Shown here: piece by piece, positions 36,967 through 45,465 of the stretch
Numbering within the stretch: the stretch's first letter is position 1
How the letters are laid out: every line of letters begins with the position of its first letter
From: Neobacillus niacini NBRC 15566
GTDB taxonomy: Bacteria; Bacillota; Bacilli; Bacillales; Cytobacillaceae
NCBI RefSeq assembly: GCF_001591505.1
Contig: NZ_BCVA01000005.1
Location: 62,001 to 126,000 of the forward strand
Direction of reading: 5' to 3'
Length of the DNA: 64,000 nt
Notes under the pieces: generated by a model
The model's input: the letters and a program-made list of their open reading frames with translations, nothing else
What the model was told of the DNA's origin: nothing
Databases searched by the model: none
Position numbers and translations under genes: made by a program

Positions 36967-37443
36967 ATGCTTTTAGGAAAAAAGAGAAAGTTAGGCAGAG
37001 AAATAAAAGAAATGTCAGTCGGAGAAAAACTGTCATTAACCGAGAAAGTGGAGGATAAGGACATTCTTCTGTATCTAGGGTTAACTGATGATGCGAATCC
37101 ACTCTTTATTCAGCATGATTACGCATCCCAAACTCCTTATAAAAAACCGATTGTTCCAAGTATCATGCTGACAGGCATGATTACCTCGGCTATCTCAAAG
37201 TATTTACCTGGGCCAGGCAGCCATATATTAAGTCAAGATATCGAATTTCCGAAACCTGTATACCATTATGCAACGGTCCAGCTGTTGTTAGAGGTTGTGG
37301 AAGTAGATCATGATAATCACTCAGTGATGATGACAGTTGTTGGAACTAACGAAAAAGACGAAGTAGTGATAAATGGGAAAATGAAAGTCTGTCCTCCTCA
37401 TCGGCTAGGAAGAATGGATGCCAATGTATTAGATAATTTTTAA
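36967..37443 (+). CDS. MaoC-like hotdog-fold protein
   Basis: 158 residues. The hydratase-type signature is partly kept: TDDANPLFIQHDYASQTPYK near residues 40-59, followed by PIVPSIMLTGMITSA. In active (R)-hydratases the motif is D-x-N-P-x-H; here the His place is Phe (DANPLF), so classic hydratase chemistry is doubtful. It could be an enzyme with a changed site or a binding protein. Length suits a single-domain hotdog. The start has AAAGGGGTGACGAA before it. It lies between mdh and phoP and has its own terminator. Confidence 0.82.
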   Translation: MLLGKKRKLGREIKEMSVGEKLSLTEKVEDKDILLYLGLTDDANPLFIQHDYASQTPYKKPIVPSIMLTGMITSAISKYLPGPGSHILSQDIEFPKPVYHYATVQLLLEVVEVDHDNHSVMMTVVGTNEKDEVVINGKMKVCPPHRLGRMDANVLDNF

Positions 37444-37447
37444 TCAC

Positions 37448-37480
37448 TTAAAGGAATGTATTTCACATTCCTTTTTTTGT
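37448..37480 (+). terminator. Terminator after the MaoC-like gene
   Basis: The stem AAGGAATG / CATTCCTT is followed by seven Ts. Confidence 0.85.
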
Positions 37481-37565
37481 CTTAAGTTCGATAGTGGGTA
37501 TTCTTTTTATTTCTATATTATAATGTAGAAGGGTAGTGAAATAGATAACACATTCGGAGGTTTTT

Positions 37566-38282
37566 ATGAAAAACAAGGTACTCGTTGTTGACGATGAACA
37601 ATCAATTGTAACGTTGCTTCAATATAATTTGGAACAAGCCGGCTTTGACGTAGTAACAGCAATGGATGGTCTAGCTGGTAAACAATTAGCGGAAAGTATT
37701 GCACCTGATATTATTGTTTTAGATCTTATGCTTCCGAAAATGGATGGAATCGAAGTATGTAAGCAGCTTCGGCAGCAGAAAATTATGATACCCATTTTAA
37801 TGTTAACAGCAAAAGATGATGAGTTTGATAAAATATTGGGGCTAGAGCTAGGTGCGGATGATTATATGATTAAACCATTTAGTCCAAGAGAAGTGGTTGC
37901 ACGAGTAAAAGCCATTTTAAGAAGAATTCAGATACAATCCACTAGTAATGAGGATGACCAACAGGTTGGTACTGATATTATTATTGGAAACCTCCAAATC
38001 ATCCCTGAAAAATATGAAGCCTATTTTAAAAATCAACAATTGGAATTGACCCTAAAGGAATACGAATTACTTCATTACTTGGCTCAGAATAAAAATCGAG
38101 TTTTAACTCGCGACCAATTATTAAGTGCAGTTTGGAATTATGAATTTGCTGGCGATACTCGTATAGTAGATGTTCACATTTCACATTTAAGGGAAAAGAT
38201 AGAAGAGGATACGAAGAAACCTGCTTATATCAAAACCGTCCGTGGTCTAGGGTATAAGCTTGAGGAGCCGAAAGGTGAATGA
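37566..38282 (+). CDS. phoP: Phosphate response regulator PhoP
   Basis: 238 residues, OmpR/PhoB family. The receiver domain has the acidic pair VVDDEQS near 7-13, phospho-acceptor Asp53 in VLDLMLPKMDG and the Lys in MIKPFSPRE near 101-109. The winged-helix DNA-binding domain ends with RTV RGLGYKLEEP. PhoP controls phosphate-starvation genes and teichoic/teichuronic acid switching. Its stop overlaps the start of phoR (ATGA), showing coupled translation. Confidence 0.95.
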   Translation: MKNKVLVVDDEQSIVTLLQYNLEQAGFDVVTAMDGLAGKQLAESIAPDIIVLDLMLPKMDGIEVCKQLRQQKIMIPILMLTAKDDEFDKILGLELGADDYMIKPFSPREVVARVKAILRRIQIQSTSNEDDQQVGTDIIIGNLQIIPEKYEAYFKNQQLELTLKEYELLHYLAQNKNRVLTRDQLLSAVWNYEFAGDTRIVDVHISHLREKIEEDTKKPAYIKTVRGLGYKLEEPKGE

Positions 38283-40042
38283 CCAAATATCGCACAAAGC
38301 TTCTTTTTGCATTAATTTCCTTACTTATTATCGGTTTGATCGGGCTGGAAATCCTACTCGGACAACTTTTTAAAGGCTACTATCTTGATACATATAATGA
38401 ACGTCTAGATAAAGAGAGTAATCTTCTTAGCTTGCACATTGAAAATAACGGCGGCGTCAATTCATTTAATCAACAAAATATAATCGACCTAAGCAATATC
38501 CTAAATGTAAGACTTGCCATCACAGATACTAAGGGGAAGATACTTTTTGACAGCGGTGAAACGAGTCCTTCTAATATTAACGGGATAAGAGAAATTATTA
38601 ACGAGGTCTTGAAGGAAAAACAACAAAATAAGACGAAGCTTGTTGAACGTGAGGAATACGACTTACACTATGCCTGGAAACCAATACTACAAGGAAATGA
38701 AAATGAAGGTTATTTGTTCATCTTTACTAAAACTAGTGAGTTGAAACAAGCATACGGGCAAATTTGGTGGATTCTGTCCACTTGTCTTCTGATGGTGTTT
38801 ATTATTTTTATTTATCTAGGATACAGAATTACGGCAAGATATACGAAACCAATAGAAGCGGCAACAAATGTGGCCATTGAGCTCGCGAAGGGTAATTACA
38901 GAGCTAGAATAGAAAATGATCAATTAACTGAAACGAGTATGTTAAGCACCTCCATCAATGTACTAGCCCAAAACCTCCAAGAAATGAGTAAAGCACAAGA
39001 AATACAGCAAGATCGCTTAAGTGCTCTAATTGAAAATATGGGTGCAGGACTACTTCTAATGGACAGCCGTGGGTTCGTTAATTTAATTAATAGAGGTTTC
39101 ATCGATATCTTTCATGTGAACTCTACTAATTATTTAAACAAACTATATTATGAAGTGATTGAGCAAGAGGAAATATGCAATATCATAGCGGATGTTTTTA
39201 GGACTGAGCAAAAAATCAGAAAACATCTCCTTCTTCCATTGGGAATCGAGAGAAGATACTTTGATGTTTATGGTATACCGATTATTGGTATAAATAATGT
39301 ATGGAAAGGGGTTTTGCTCGTTTTCCATGATATTACTGAGATTAAAAAATTAGAAGTAATGAGAAAAGATTTTGTGGCCAATGTGTCACATGAATTGAAG
39401 ACGCCCGTTACCTCTATCAAAGGTTTTTCTGAAACGCTGTTAGATGGTGCTATGAACAACCAAGATACACTTGAGGCATTTTTATCGATTATTAATAAAG
39501 AAAGTGAGCGCATGCAATCACTTATTCAAGATTTACTCGATTTTTCTAGAATTGAGCAGCAGGAGTTTAAGTTGAACATCCAGGACGTTGACCTCTGTGA
39601 ATTAATTAACGAAGTAATCACAATGCTTACAAAAAAAGCAGAATCAAAAGAAATTCATCTTGAACTCGAGTGTCAGAAGGAAGATTTATATATACAAGGA
39701 GACCATGACCGCCTAAAGCAAGTATTCATAAATCTAATTAGTAATGCAATTTTGTATACACCGCCAGGCGGATATATAAAAGTTTCCTTGTTTGATCATG
39801 AGAGAACAGTGAAAATCCATGTGAAAGACTCGGGTGTTGGAATTAAACAGGAAGAAATTCCACGTATTTTCGAACGATTTTATCGTGTTGATCGTGCAAG
39901 AAGCCGGGATTCTGGCGGGACTGGTCTTGGATTAGCAATCGTAAAACATTTAGTTGAAGCACATCACGGAAACATTTCGGTGAAAAGTACCTTGGGTGAG
40001 GGCAGTGAGTTTATCATCGAACTTTATAAATATATGAAATAA
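38279..40042 (+). CDS. phoR: Phosphate sensor histidine kinase PhoR
   Basis: 587 residues. Order: membrane helix (about 8-28), extracytoplasmic PAS-like domain (30-158), membrane helix (about 160-182), HAMP (185-240), PAS domain (245-350), HisKA with the phospho-acceptor His near residue 371 in FVANVSHELKTPVTS, and HATPase with NLISNAILYTPPGG, DSGVGI and GGTGLGLAIVKHL. That is the full PhoR layout. It starts inside phoP by four bases. No pst genes are nearby. Confidence 0.95.
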   Translation: MTKYRTKLLFALISLLIIGLIGLEILLGQLFKGYYLDTYNERLDKESNLLSLHIENNGGVNSFNQQNIIDLSNILNVRLAITDTKGKILFDSGETSPSNINGIREIINEVLKEKQQNKTKLVEREEYDLHYAWKPILQGNENEGYLFIFTKTSELKQAYGQIWWILSTCLLMVFIIFIYLGYRITARYTKPIEAATNVAIELAKGNYRARIENDQLTETSMLSTSINVLAQNLQEMSKAQEIQQDRLSALIENMGAGLLLMDSRGFVNLINRGFIDIFHVNSTNYLNKLYYEVIEQEEICNIIADVFRTEQKIRKHLLLPLGIERRYFDVYGIPIIGINNVWKGVLLVFHDITEIKKLEVMRKDFVANVSHELKTPVTSIKGFSETLLDGAMNNQDTLEAFLSIINKESERMQSLIQDLLDFSRIEQQEFKLNIQDVDLCELINEVITMLTKKAESKEIHLELECQKEDLYIQGDHDRLKQVFINLISNAILYTPPGGYIKVSLFDHERTVKIHVKDSGVGIKQEEIPRIFERFYRVDRARSRDSGGTGLGLAIVKHLVEAHHGNISVKSTLGEGSEFIIELYKYMK

Positions 40043-40059
40043 CCGAAAGGGGTAAATAG

Positions 40060-42693
40060 ATGGAAAAGAAGAAGTTAGTATTAATTGACGGAAATAGTAT
40101 TGCTTACCGTGCGTTCTTTGCACTGCCCCTGCTTAATAACGATAAAGGCGCACACACAAATGCAGTTTACGGTTTTACCATGATGTTAAATAAAATTATG
40201 GAAGATGAAAAGCCAACGCATATTCTAGTGGCATTTGACGCGGGAAAGACAACCTTTCGTCATGCTACTTTTGGTGAATATAAGGGCGGCAGGCAGAAAA
40301 CACCTCCTGAATTATCGGAACAATTCCCTTTTATTCGTGATCTTCTTGATGCATATGGGATTGAGCGATATGAGCTTGAGAACTATGAGGCCGATGACAT
40401 TATTGGAACGCTTGCCTTAACAGCTGAAAAAGAAGGTTATGAAATAAAGGTAATATCGGGAGATAAAGATTTAACTCAACTTTCCTCTGAACATACAACG
40501 GTATCGATTACTCGTAAAGGGATTACCGATATCGAGGAATATACCCCAGCACATGTAATGGAGAAGTATGGTTTAACGCCTGAGCAAATTATTGATATGA
40601 AGGGACTAATGGGCGACCCTTCAGATAACATTCCAGGTGTACCCGGAGTCGGTGAAAAAACAGCGATTAAATTGCTGAAGGAATTTTCAACATTAGAAAA
40701 TTTACTAGAGTCCGTTGATCAGGTCACTGGAAATAAGTTAAAAGAAAAGCTGGAAGAATTTAAGGATCAAGCAGTGATGAGTAAGCAGCTTGCCACCATT
40801 GAAAGACATGCACCAGTCGAAGTATCCATAGAAAATGTCGCTTATGAAGGATTTGAAAGAGAAAAACTTGTGGCACTTTATAAAGAGCTTGGATTTCATT
40901 CTTTATTAGAAAAATTAGGTGGAGACACATCAGGTACTGAGCAGCTTGAACTTGAAGACATCGAGTTTCAAACTCCAGATGAAATAACAGATGAATTATT
41001 TACAGATGATAATTATTTGTATGTTGAAATGCTTGATGATAATTATCATTACGCTGATATCATTGGTTTTTCTCTTGTAAATGAAACAGGAAATTATTAT
41101 TTACCAACTGAATTAGTGATTAAATCCGACCATTTTAAGAAGTGGGCTGAAGATGATACAAAAAAGAAAACAGTCTACGACGCAAAGCGTTCAGAGGTAT
41201 CGCTAAGAAGGTATGATATACATTTAAAAGGGGTAAATTTCGATACGTTAATGGCCTCTTATATTATTAATCCTTCTGAAACGATTGATGATATTTCAAC
41301 GATTGCCAAAAAATACGGGTTAAATATCCAATCAGATGAGTCGTTTTATGGAAAAGGAGCTAAACGGAAAATACCTGAAGCAGCACTTACAGCTGAGCAC
41401 CTTGTTCGAAAAAGTCTTGCAATGGTTGATCTGAGACAAACATTAGAAGACGAGTTAAAAACAAATGAACAATATGAATTGTTTACAGACCTTGAAATGC
41501 CGCTATCGCTCATTTTAGCAGATATGGAATCTTGTGGTATTAAGGTGGATAGCGATCGTCTTCAAAGAATGGGCAGTGAAATTCATGATAGACTGGTCGA
41601 AATTGAAGGAATCATTTATGAGTTAGCCGGTGAAAAGTTTAATATTAATTCTACTAAGCAATTAGGTGTAATTTTATTTGAAAAACTAAACCTGCCAACC
41701 TTAAAGAAAACGAAAACGGGCTATTCCACGTCAGCAGATATTTTAGAGAAATTAGCAAATGATCATGAAATCATTGAGCATATTCTTAATTACAGACAGT
41801 TAGGCAAACTCCAGTCAACTTATATTGAAGGATTGCTCAAGGTGATTAATCCTAAAACAGGTAAAGTTCATACACGATATCAACAGACATTAACAGCAAC
41901 AGGACGATTAAGCTCCATTGACCCGAATCTGCAGAACATTCCAATTCGTTTAGAAGAGGGGCGGAAGATTCGCCAAGCTTTTGTACCATCAGAACCAGGC
42001 TGGCTCATTTTTGCCGCCGATTATTCTCAAATCGAGCTTAGAGTTCTGGCTGACATTGCTGGTGATGAAAAACTAATACAAGCCTTTAAGGATGATCTCG
42101 ATATTCACACAAAAACAGCGATGGATGTATTCCATGTGAACGCTGACGAGGTAACCTCCAATATGAGACGGCAGGCGAAGGCGGTAAACTTTGGTATTGT
42201 CTATGGGATAAGTGACTATGGGCTATCGCAAAGTTTAGGAATTACCCGGAAAGAAGCTGGTCTGTTTATTGACCGTTATCTTGCCAGCTATCCTGGGGTA
42301 AAGGATTATATGGACGAAATCATCCATTCCGCTAAACAAAAAGGGTATGTAGCGACCCTTTTGCAAAGAAGAAGATATATTCCAGAGATTACACATCGTA
42401 ATTTTAACATCCGAAGCTTTGCTGAAAGAACAGCAATGAACACCCCAATTCAGGGAAGTGCTGCTGATATCATTAAAAAGGCCATGATTGATATGGCAGA
42501 AGCTTTAAAGGATTATGGGTTAAAAACGAGACTGCTGCTTCAAGTGCACGATGAACTGATTTTTGAAGCCCCAGAAGAAGAAATTGAGACACTCAAGAAA
42601 CTCGTTCCAAGTGTTATGGAAAATGCTCTCGAATTAAAAGTGCCATTAAAAGTTGATTTTTCCTATGGCCCAACATGGTTTGACGCGAAATAG
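40060..42693 (+). CDS. polA: DNA polymerase I
   Basis: 877 residues. The N-terminal 5'-3' exonuclease (about 1-290) has VAFDAGKTTFRH, ENYEADDIIGTLA and KGLMGDPSDNIPGVPGVGEK. The middle domain (about 300-470) has lost the DxE residues of the 3'-5' proofreading nuclease (reads YVEMLDDNYHYADII), as usual in Bacillus. The polymerase domain has motif A DYSQIELRVLA near 655, motif B RRQAKAVNFGIVYG near 704 and motif C QVHDELIFE near 828. It starts 17 bp after phoR and is probably transcribed with mutM-ytaF-coaE. Confidence 0.97.
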   Translation: MEKKKLVLIDGNSIAYRAFFALPLLNNDKGAHTNAVYGFTMMLNKIMEDEKPTHILVAFDAGKTTFRHATFGEYKGGRQKTPPELSEQFPFIRDLLDAYGIERYELENYEADDIIGTLALTAEKEGYEIKVISGDKDLTQLSSEHTTVSITRKGITDIEEYTPAHVMEKYGLTPEQIIDMKGLMGDPSDNIPGVPGVGEKTAIKLLKEFSTLENLLESVDQVTGNKLKEKLEEFKDQAVMSKQLATIERHAPVEVSIENVAYEGFEREKLVALYKELGFHSLLEKLGGDTSGTEQLELEDIEFQTPDEITDELFTDDNYLYVEMLDDNYHYADIIGFSLVNETGNYYLPTELVIKSDHFKKWAEDDTKKKTVYDAKRSEVSLRRYDIHLKGVNFDTLMASYIINPSETIDDISTIAKKYGLNIQSDESFYGKGAKRKIPEAALTAEHLVRKSLAMVDLRQTLEDELKTNEQYELFTDLEMPLSLILADMESCGIKVDSDRLQRMGSEIHDRLVEIEGIIYELAGEKFNINSTKQLGVILFEKLNLPTLKKTKTGYSTSADILEKLANDHEIIEHILNYRQLGKLQSTYIEGLLKVINPKTGKVHTRYQQTLTATGRLSSIDPNLQNIPIRLEEGRKIRQAFVPSEPGWLIFAADYSQIELRVLADIAGDEKLIQAFKDDLDIHTKTAMDVFHVNADEVTSNMRRQAKAVNFGIVYGISDYGLSQSLGITRKEAGLFIDRYLASYPGVKDYMDEIIHSAKQKGYVATLLQRRRYIPEITHRNFNIRSFAERTAMNTPIQGSAADIIKKAMIDMAEALKDYGLKTRLLLQVHDELIFEAPEEEIETLKKLVPSVMENALELKVPLKVDFSYGPTWFDAK

Positions 42694-42697
42694 AAAA

Positions 42698-42729
42698 GCG
42701 GAAGCGCCCCTAGGCGCTGCAGCTGGACA
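42698..42729 (+). repeat. Remnant of a second dispersed repeat (family B)
   Basis: GCGGAAGCGCC joined directly to CCTAGGCGCTGCAGCTGGACA. These match the two ends of the 115-bp element at 52916-53030 with its middle missing. It sits in the polA-mutM gap, just before the mutM ribosome-binding site. Confidence 0.7.
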
Positions 42730-42750
42730 GCATAGAGAGGAGCTTATTGA

Positions 42751-43578
42751 ATGCCGGAGCTTCCAGAAGTAGAAACAGTTAGAAAAACATTAAAGAATCT
42801 AGTACTGCATAAACAAATTCAAGATATCACCGTCCACTGGCCGAAAATCATTAAAAATCCAGTTGAGGTGGAACAATTTATTGACGCTCTTAGAGGGGAA
42901 ACCATTGAGGATGTTGGAAGAAGAGGTAAGTTTTTAATCCTCTATACGACTACGTTTGCCCTTGTTTCCCATTTAAGGATGGAAGGCAAATATGGGCTTT
43001 ATCCAAAAGAAGAACCGTATGATAAACATACTCATGTTATCTTTCATTTTACCGATGGAAGTGATTTGAGGTATCGAGATGTTCGTAAATTTGGAACCAT
43101 GCACCTATATATAAAGGGCGAGGAATTTCAAAAACCTCCATTAATTGACCTTGGACCAGAACCTTTTTCAGAAGACTTCACGAAGGAATACCTATCGGAC
43201 AAGCTGAAAAAGACAAACAGAAAGATAAAGCCTGCACTGCTTGATCAAAAAGTGTTTGTTGGACTGGGAAATATTTATGTGGATGAAGCCCTTTTTCGTT
43301 CTGGAATTCATCCTGAACGAATTGCAAACTCCCTGAGTGATGAGGAATTAACCTTGCTGCACAAAGAAATTGTTAAGACCCTGGATGAAGCGGTTAAAAA
43401 AGGAGGAAGTACCATTCGCTCCTACGTAAACTCACAAGGGGAGATTGGAATGTTTCAGCTTGAATTATATGCCTACGGCCGTAAAGGGGAAGAATGCAAA
43501 AGATGTGGAACCCCATTAGAAAAAACAACGGTAGGGGGACGTGGTACGCATTTTTGTCCCACATGTCAAAAAATTTAA
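42751..43578 (+). CDS. mutM: Formamidopyrimidine-DNA glycosylase
   Basis: 275 residues. It removes 8-oxoguanine and other oxidised purines and cuts the abasic site. The catalytic N terminus MPELPEVETVRKTL (Pro1, Glu2 after Met removal) is intact, as are the H2TH region GLGNIYVDEALFRSGIHP near 171-188 and the C-terminal zinc finger CKRC near 250-253 and CPTC near 270-273. The ribosome-binding site AGAGAGGAGC lies right after a repeat remnant. Between polA and ytaF-coaE, as in B. subtilis. Confidence 0.97.
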   Translation: MPELPEVETVRKTLKNLVLHKQIQDITVHWPKIIKNPVEVEQFIDALRGETIEDVGRRGKFLILYTTTFALVSHLRMEGKYGLYPKEEPYDKHTHVIFHFTDGSDLRYRDVRKFGTMHLYIKGEEFQKPPLIDLGPEPFSEDFTKEYLSDKLKKTNRKIKPALLDQKVFVGLGNIYVDEALFRSGIHPERIANSLSDEELTLLHKEIVKTLDEAVKKGGSTIRSYVNSQGEIGMFQLELYAYGRKGEECKRCGTPLEKTTVGGRGTHFCPTCQKI

Positions 43579-43667
43579 GTGTTAGAAGTGAGATGACAAT
43601 TTAATAACAAAGGATAGGCTCCTCCCATATACTATCGTAGTGATTGACGGAAGGAGCCCTAGACATC

Positions 43668-44309
43668 ATGTTTCAAATGTTCTCACTTCTCCTGCTGGCT
43701 TTTGCTCTCAGTCTTGATAGCTTTAGCGTAGGGTTTACGTATGGACTTAGAAAAATGGTACTGCCGCTTAAATCAGTGCTCATCATTGCAACCTGTTCAG
43801 CGATTTCTTTAATGATTGCGGTGTCAATCGGCCATGGCCTAGAAAAAATCTTGTCTCCGGATATCACGGCTAGCCTTGGGGGAATTATTCTAATTGCTCT
43901 CGGCGCCTGGGTATTATATCAATTTTTCAGGCCAGAAAAAGAAAAGGACTCAGACCTGCTTGAACATGAAAAGCTGATCATTAATTTTGAAATCCGCTCC
44001 TTAGGGATTGCGATCAATATCTTAAGGAAACCCATGTCAGCTGACTTTGACCGTTCGGGTACAATCACCGGAATCGAAGCGTTCATGCTGGGTTTTGCCT
44101 TATCCATCGATGCGTTTGGTGCTGGAATTGGTGCGGCTATGCTTGGATTCTCTCCTTTTTACCTAGCCGCCAGTGTTGCTGTTATGAGTTCTTTGTTTCT
44201 TGTTTTAGGAATAAAAAGCGGTGCCTTTTTTCATAAATTTAACTGGGTCCAAAAGTTTACCTTTTTACCGGGGATTTTATTAATTATCATTGGAATATTC
44301 AAATTATAA
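43668..44309 (+). CDS. ytaF: Sporulation membrane protein YtaF (MntP-like)
   Basis: 213 residues, six predicted membrane helices. The paired motifs LLLAFALSLDSFSVGFTYG near residues 6-24 and MLGFALSIDAFGAGIGAAML near 143-162 are an internal duplication of the MntP/YtaF manganese-efflux fold, with the conserved Asp in each. Transport activity is inferred; YtaF is known as a sporulation protein. ATG at 43668 follows GGAAGGAGCCC; an in-frame GTG start at 43644 lies before that site and is unlikely. Between mutM and coaE. Confidence 0.92.
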   Translation: MFQMFSLLLLAFALSLDSFSVGFTYGLRKMVLPLKSVLIIATCSAISLMIAVSIGHGLEKILSPDITASLGGIILIALGAWVLYQFFRPEKEKDSDLLEHEKLIINFEIRSLGIAINILRKPMSADFDRSGTITGIEAFMLGFALSIDAFGAGIGAAMLGFSPFYLAASVAVMSSLFLVLGIKSGAFFHKFNWVQKFTFLPGILLIIIGIFKL

Positions 44310-44334
44310 ACGTTCAAGTGGAAAGGAATAGAGT

Positions 44335-44943
44335 ATGTCACTTGTAATAGGACTAACAGGCGGAATAGCCAGTGGAAAAAGTACAGTTTCCAACATGTTA
44401 AAAGAAATGAACCTCACTGTTATTGACGCAGACGTAGAAGCCCGCCTCGCAGTTGAAAAAGGAGAACCCGCCTATCAAAAAATCGTTGCTGAATTTGGTG
44501 ACGATGTCCTGCAGTCTAACGGAGAAATTGATAGGGTGAAACTCGGTTCGATCATTTTTCATAACGTTGAAAAACGACAGCTCTTAAACAGCATTGTTCA
44601 TCCCGAGGTGAGAAAAAGGATGAATAATCAAGTTGAAGCAGCCAGGGGACGCGGGGAACAAGTCATTGTCCTCGACATTCCATTGCTGTTTGAAAGTAAA
44701 CTAACGCATATGGTTGAAAAAACCGTTCTCGTTTATGTTGATCGGGATATCCAGCTAAAAAGACTGATGGAACGTAATAACTTATCCATGGAAGACGCAG
44801 AGGCAAGAATAAAATCACAAATGCCTCTTTCAGAAAAAGTAGCATTAGCCGATGCAGTGATTAATAATAATGGATCCATCGCTGAAACAAAAGAACAGGT
44901 AATTGAGGTTTTGAAAAGCTGGGGGATAACTACGCGGGATTAG
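44335..44943 (+). CDS. coaE: Dephospho-CoA kinase
   Basis: 202 residues. It phosphorylates dephospho-CoA, the last step of CoA synthesis. The P-loop GLTGGIASGKSTVSNML is near residues 6-22, DADVEARLAVE near 34-44 and the lid/helper motif VLDIPLLFES near 111-120. Start at ATG 44335 after GTGGAAAGGAATAGAGT. Last gene of the polA-mutM-ytaF-coaE series, closed by a terminator. Confidence 0.96.
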   Translation: MSLVIGLTGGIASGKSTVSNMLKEMNLTVIDADVEARLAVEKGEPAYQKIVAEFGDDVLQSNGEIDRVKLGSIIFHNVEKRQLLNSIVHPEVRKRMNNQVEAARGRGEQVIVLDIPLLFESKLTHMVEKTVLVYVDRDIQLKRLMERNNLSMEDAEARIKSQMPLSEKVALADAVINNNGSIAETKEQVIEVLKSWGITTRD

Positions 44944-44951
44944 ACGAAATT

Positions 44952-44980
44952 GAGAAGGGGGGACCCTTCTTTTTTTTTGT
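44952..44980 (+). terminator. Terminator after coaE
   Basis: The stem AGAAGGG / CCCTTCT is followed by eight or more Ts. Confidence 0.8.
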
Positions 44981-44989
44981 TGTTAAAGC

Positions 44990-45452
44990 AATGAATTCAT
45001 GGAGCCCAAAATATCGACAGAAGAACAGAAAAGGTCTTCGTGAATGGTTTATGAAGCCCAAAATCAAGTTGGAAGACAAAAAAGGTCTTCATGAATGGGT
45101 CATGAAGCCGAAAATATCGAAAAGTAGAACAGAAAAGGCTTCATGAATTGTTTATGAAGCCGATAATACCGATAGAAGAACAGAAAAGGTCTTTATGAAT
45201 ATATCATGAGAAAAAAGGGCAGCGTAGAAGTACTCATGATTCATGGATCCCAAAACAAAAGATACAAAGACTACATGGAGGATTCATGAGGTCTAAAGTC
45301 AAAAAGGAATAGCGGACAGGTCCTCATGAATGGTTTATGAAGCACATAATGAGAAGGAAAGTTAAAAAAGGACCTCATAAAAACCCTATGAGAGCCAAAA
45401 ACAAAAAATAGTAACAAAAAGGACCTCATGAAAGTGTCCATGAGGTCTAAAG
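44990..45452. repeat. Intergenic array of about nine hairpin units, period near 51 bp
   Basis: No gene lies here. Degenerate tandem units share an A-rich part (AGAACAGAAAAGG type) and an inverted repeat around CTTCATGA / TCATGAAG. Examples: CTTCATGA-atggg-TCATGAAG, GGCTTCAT-gaattgttt-ATGAAGCC, and at the end GACCTCATG-aaagtgtc-CATGAGGTC. Read on the minus strand each hairpin is followed by a T run (CCTTTT type), like an intrinsic terminator. The last unit is ideally placed to end the minus-strand NERD gene. Confidence 0.8.
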
Positions 45453-45465
45453 TATATAAACTAAC

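Noticed and set aside
44990..45452. CRISPR array
   Set aside because: Repeats are degenerate along their whole length, there are no unique spacers of constant size and no cas genes nearby.
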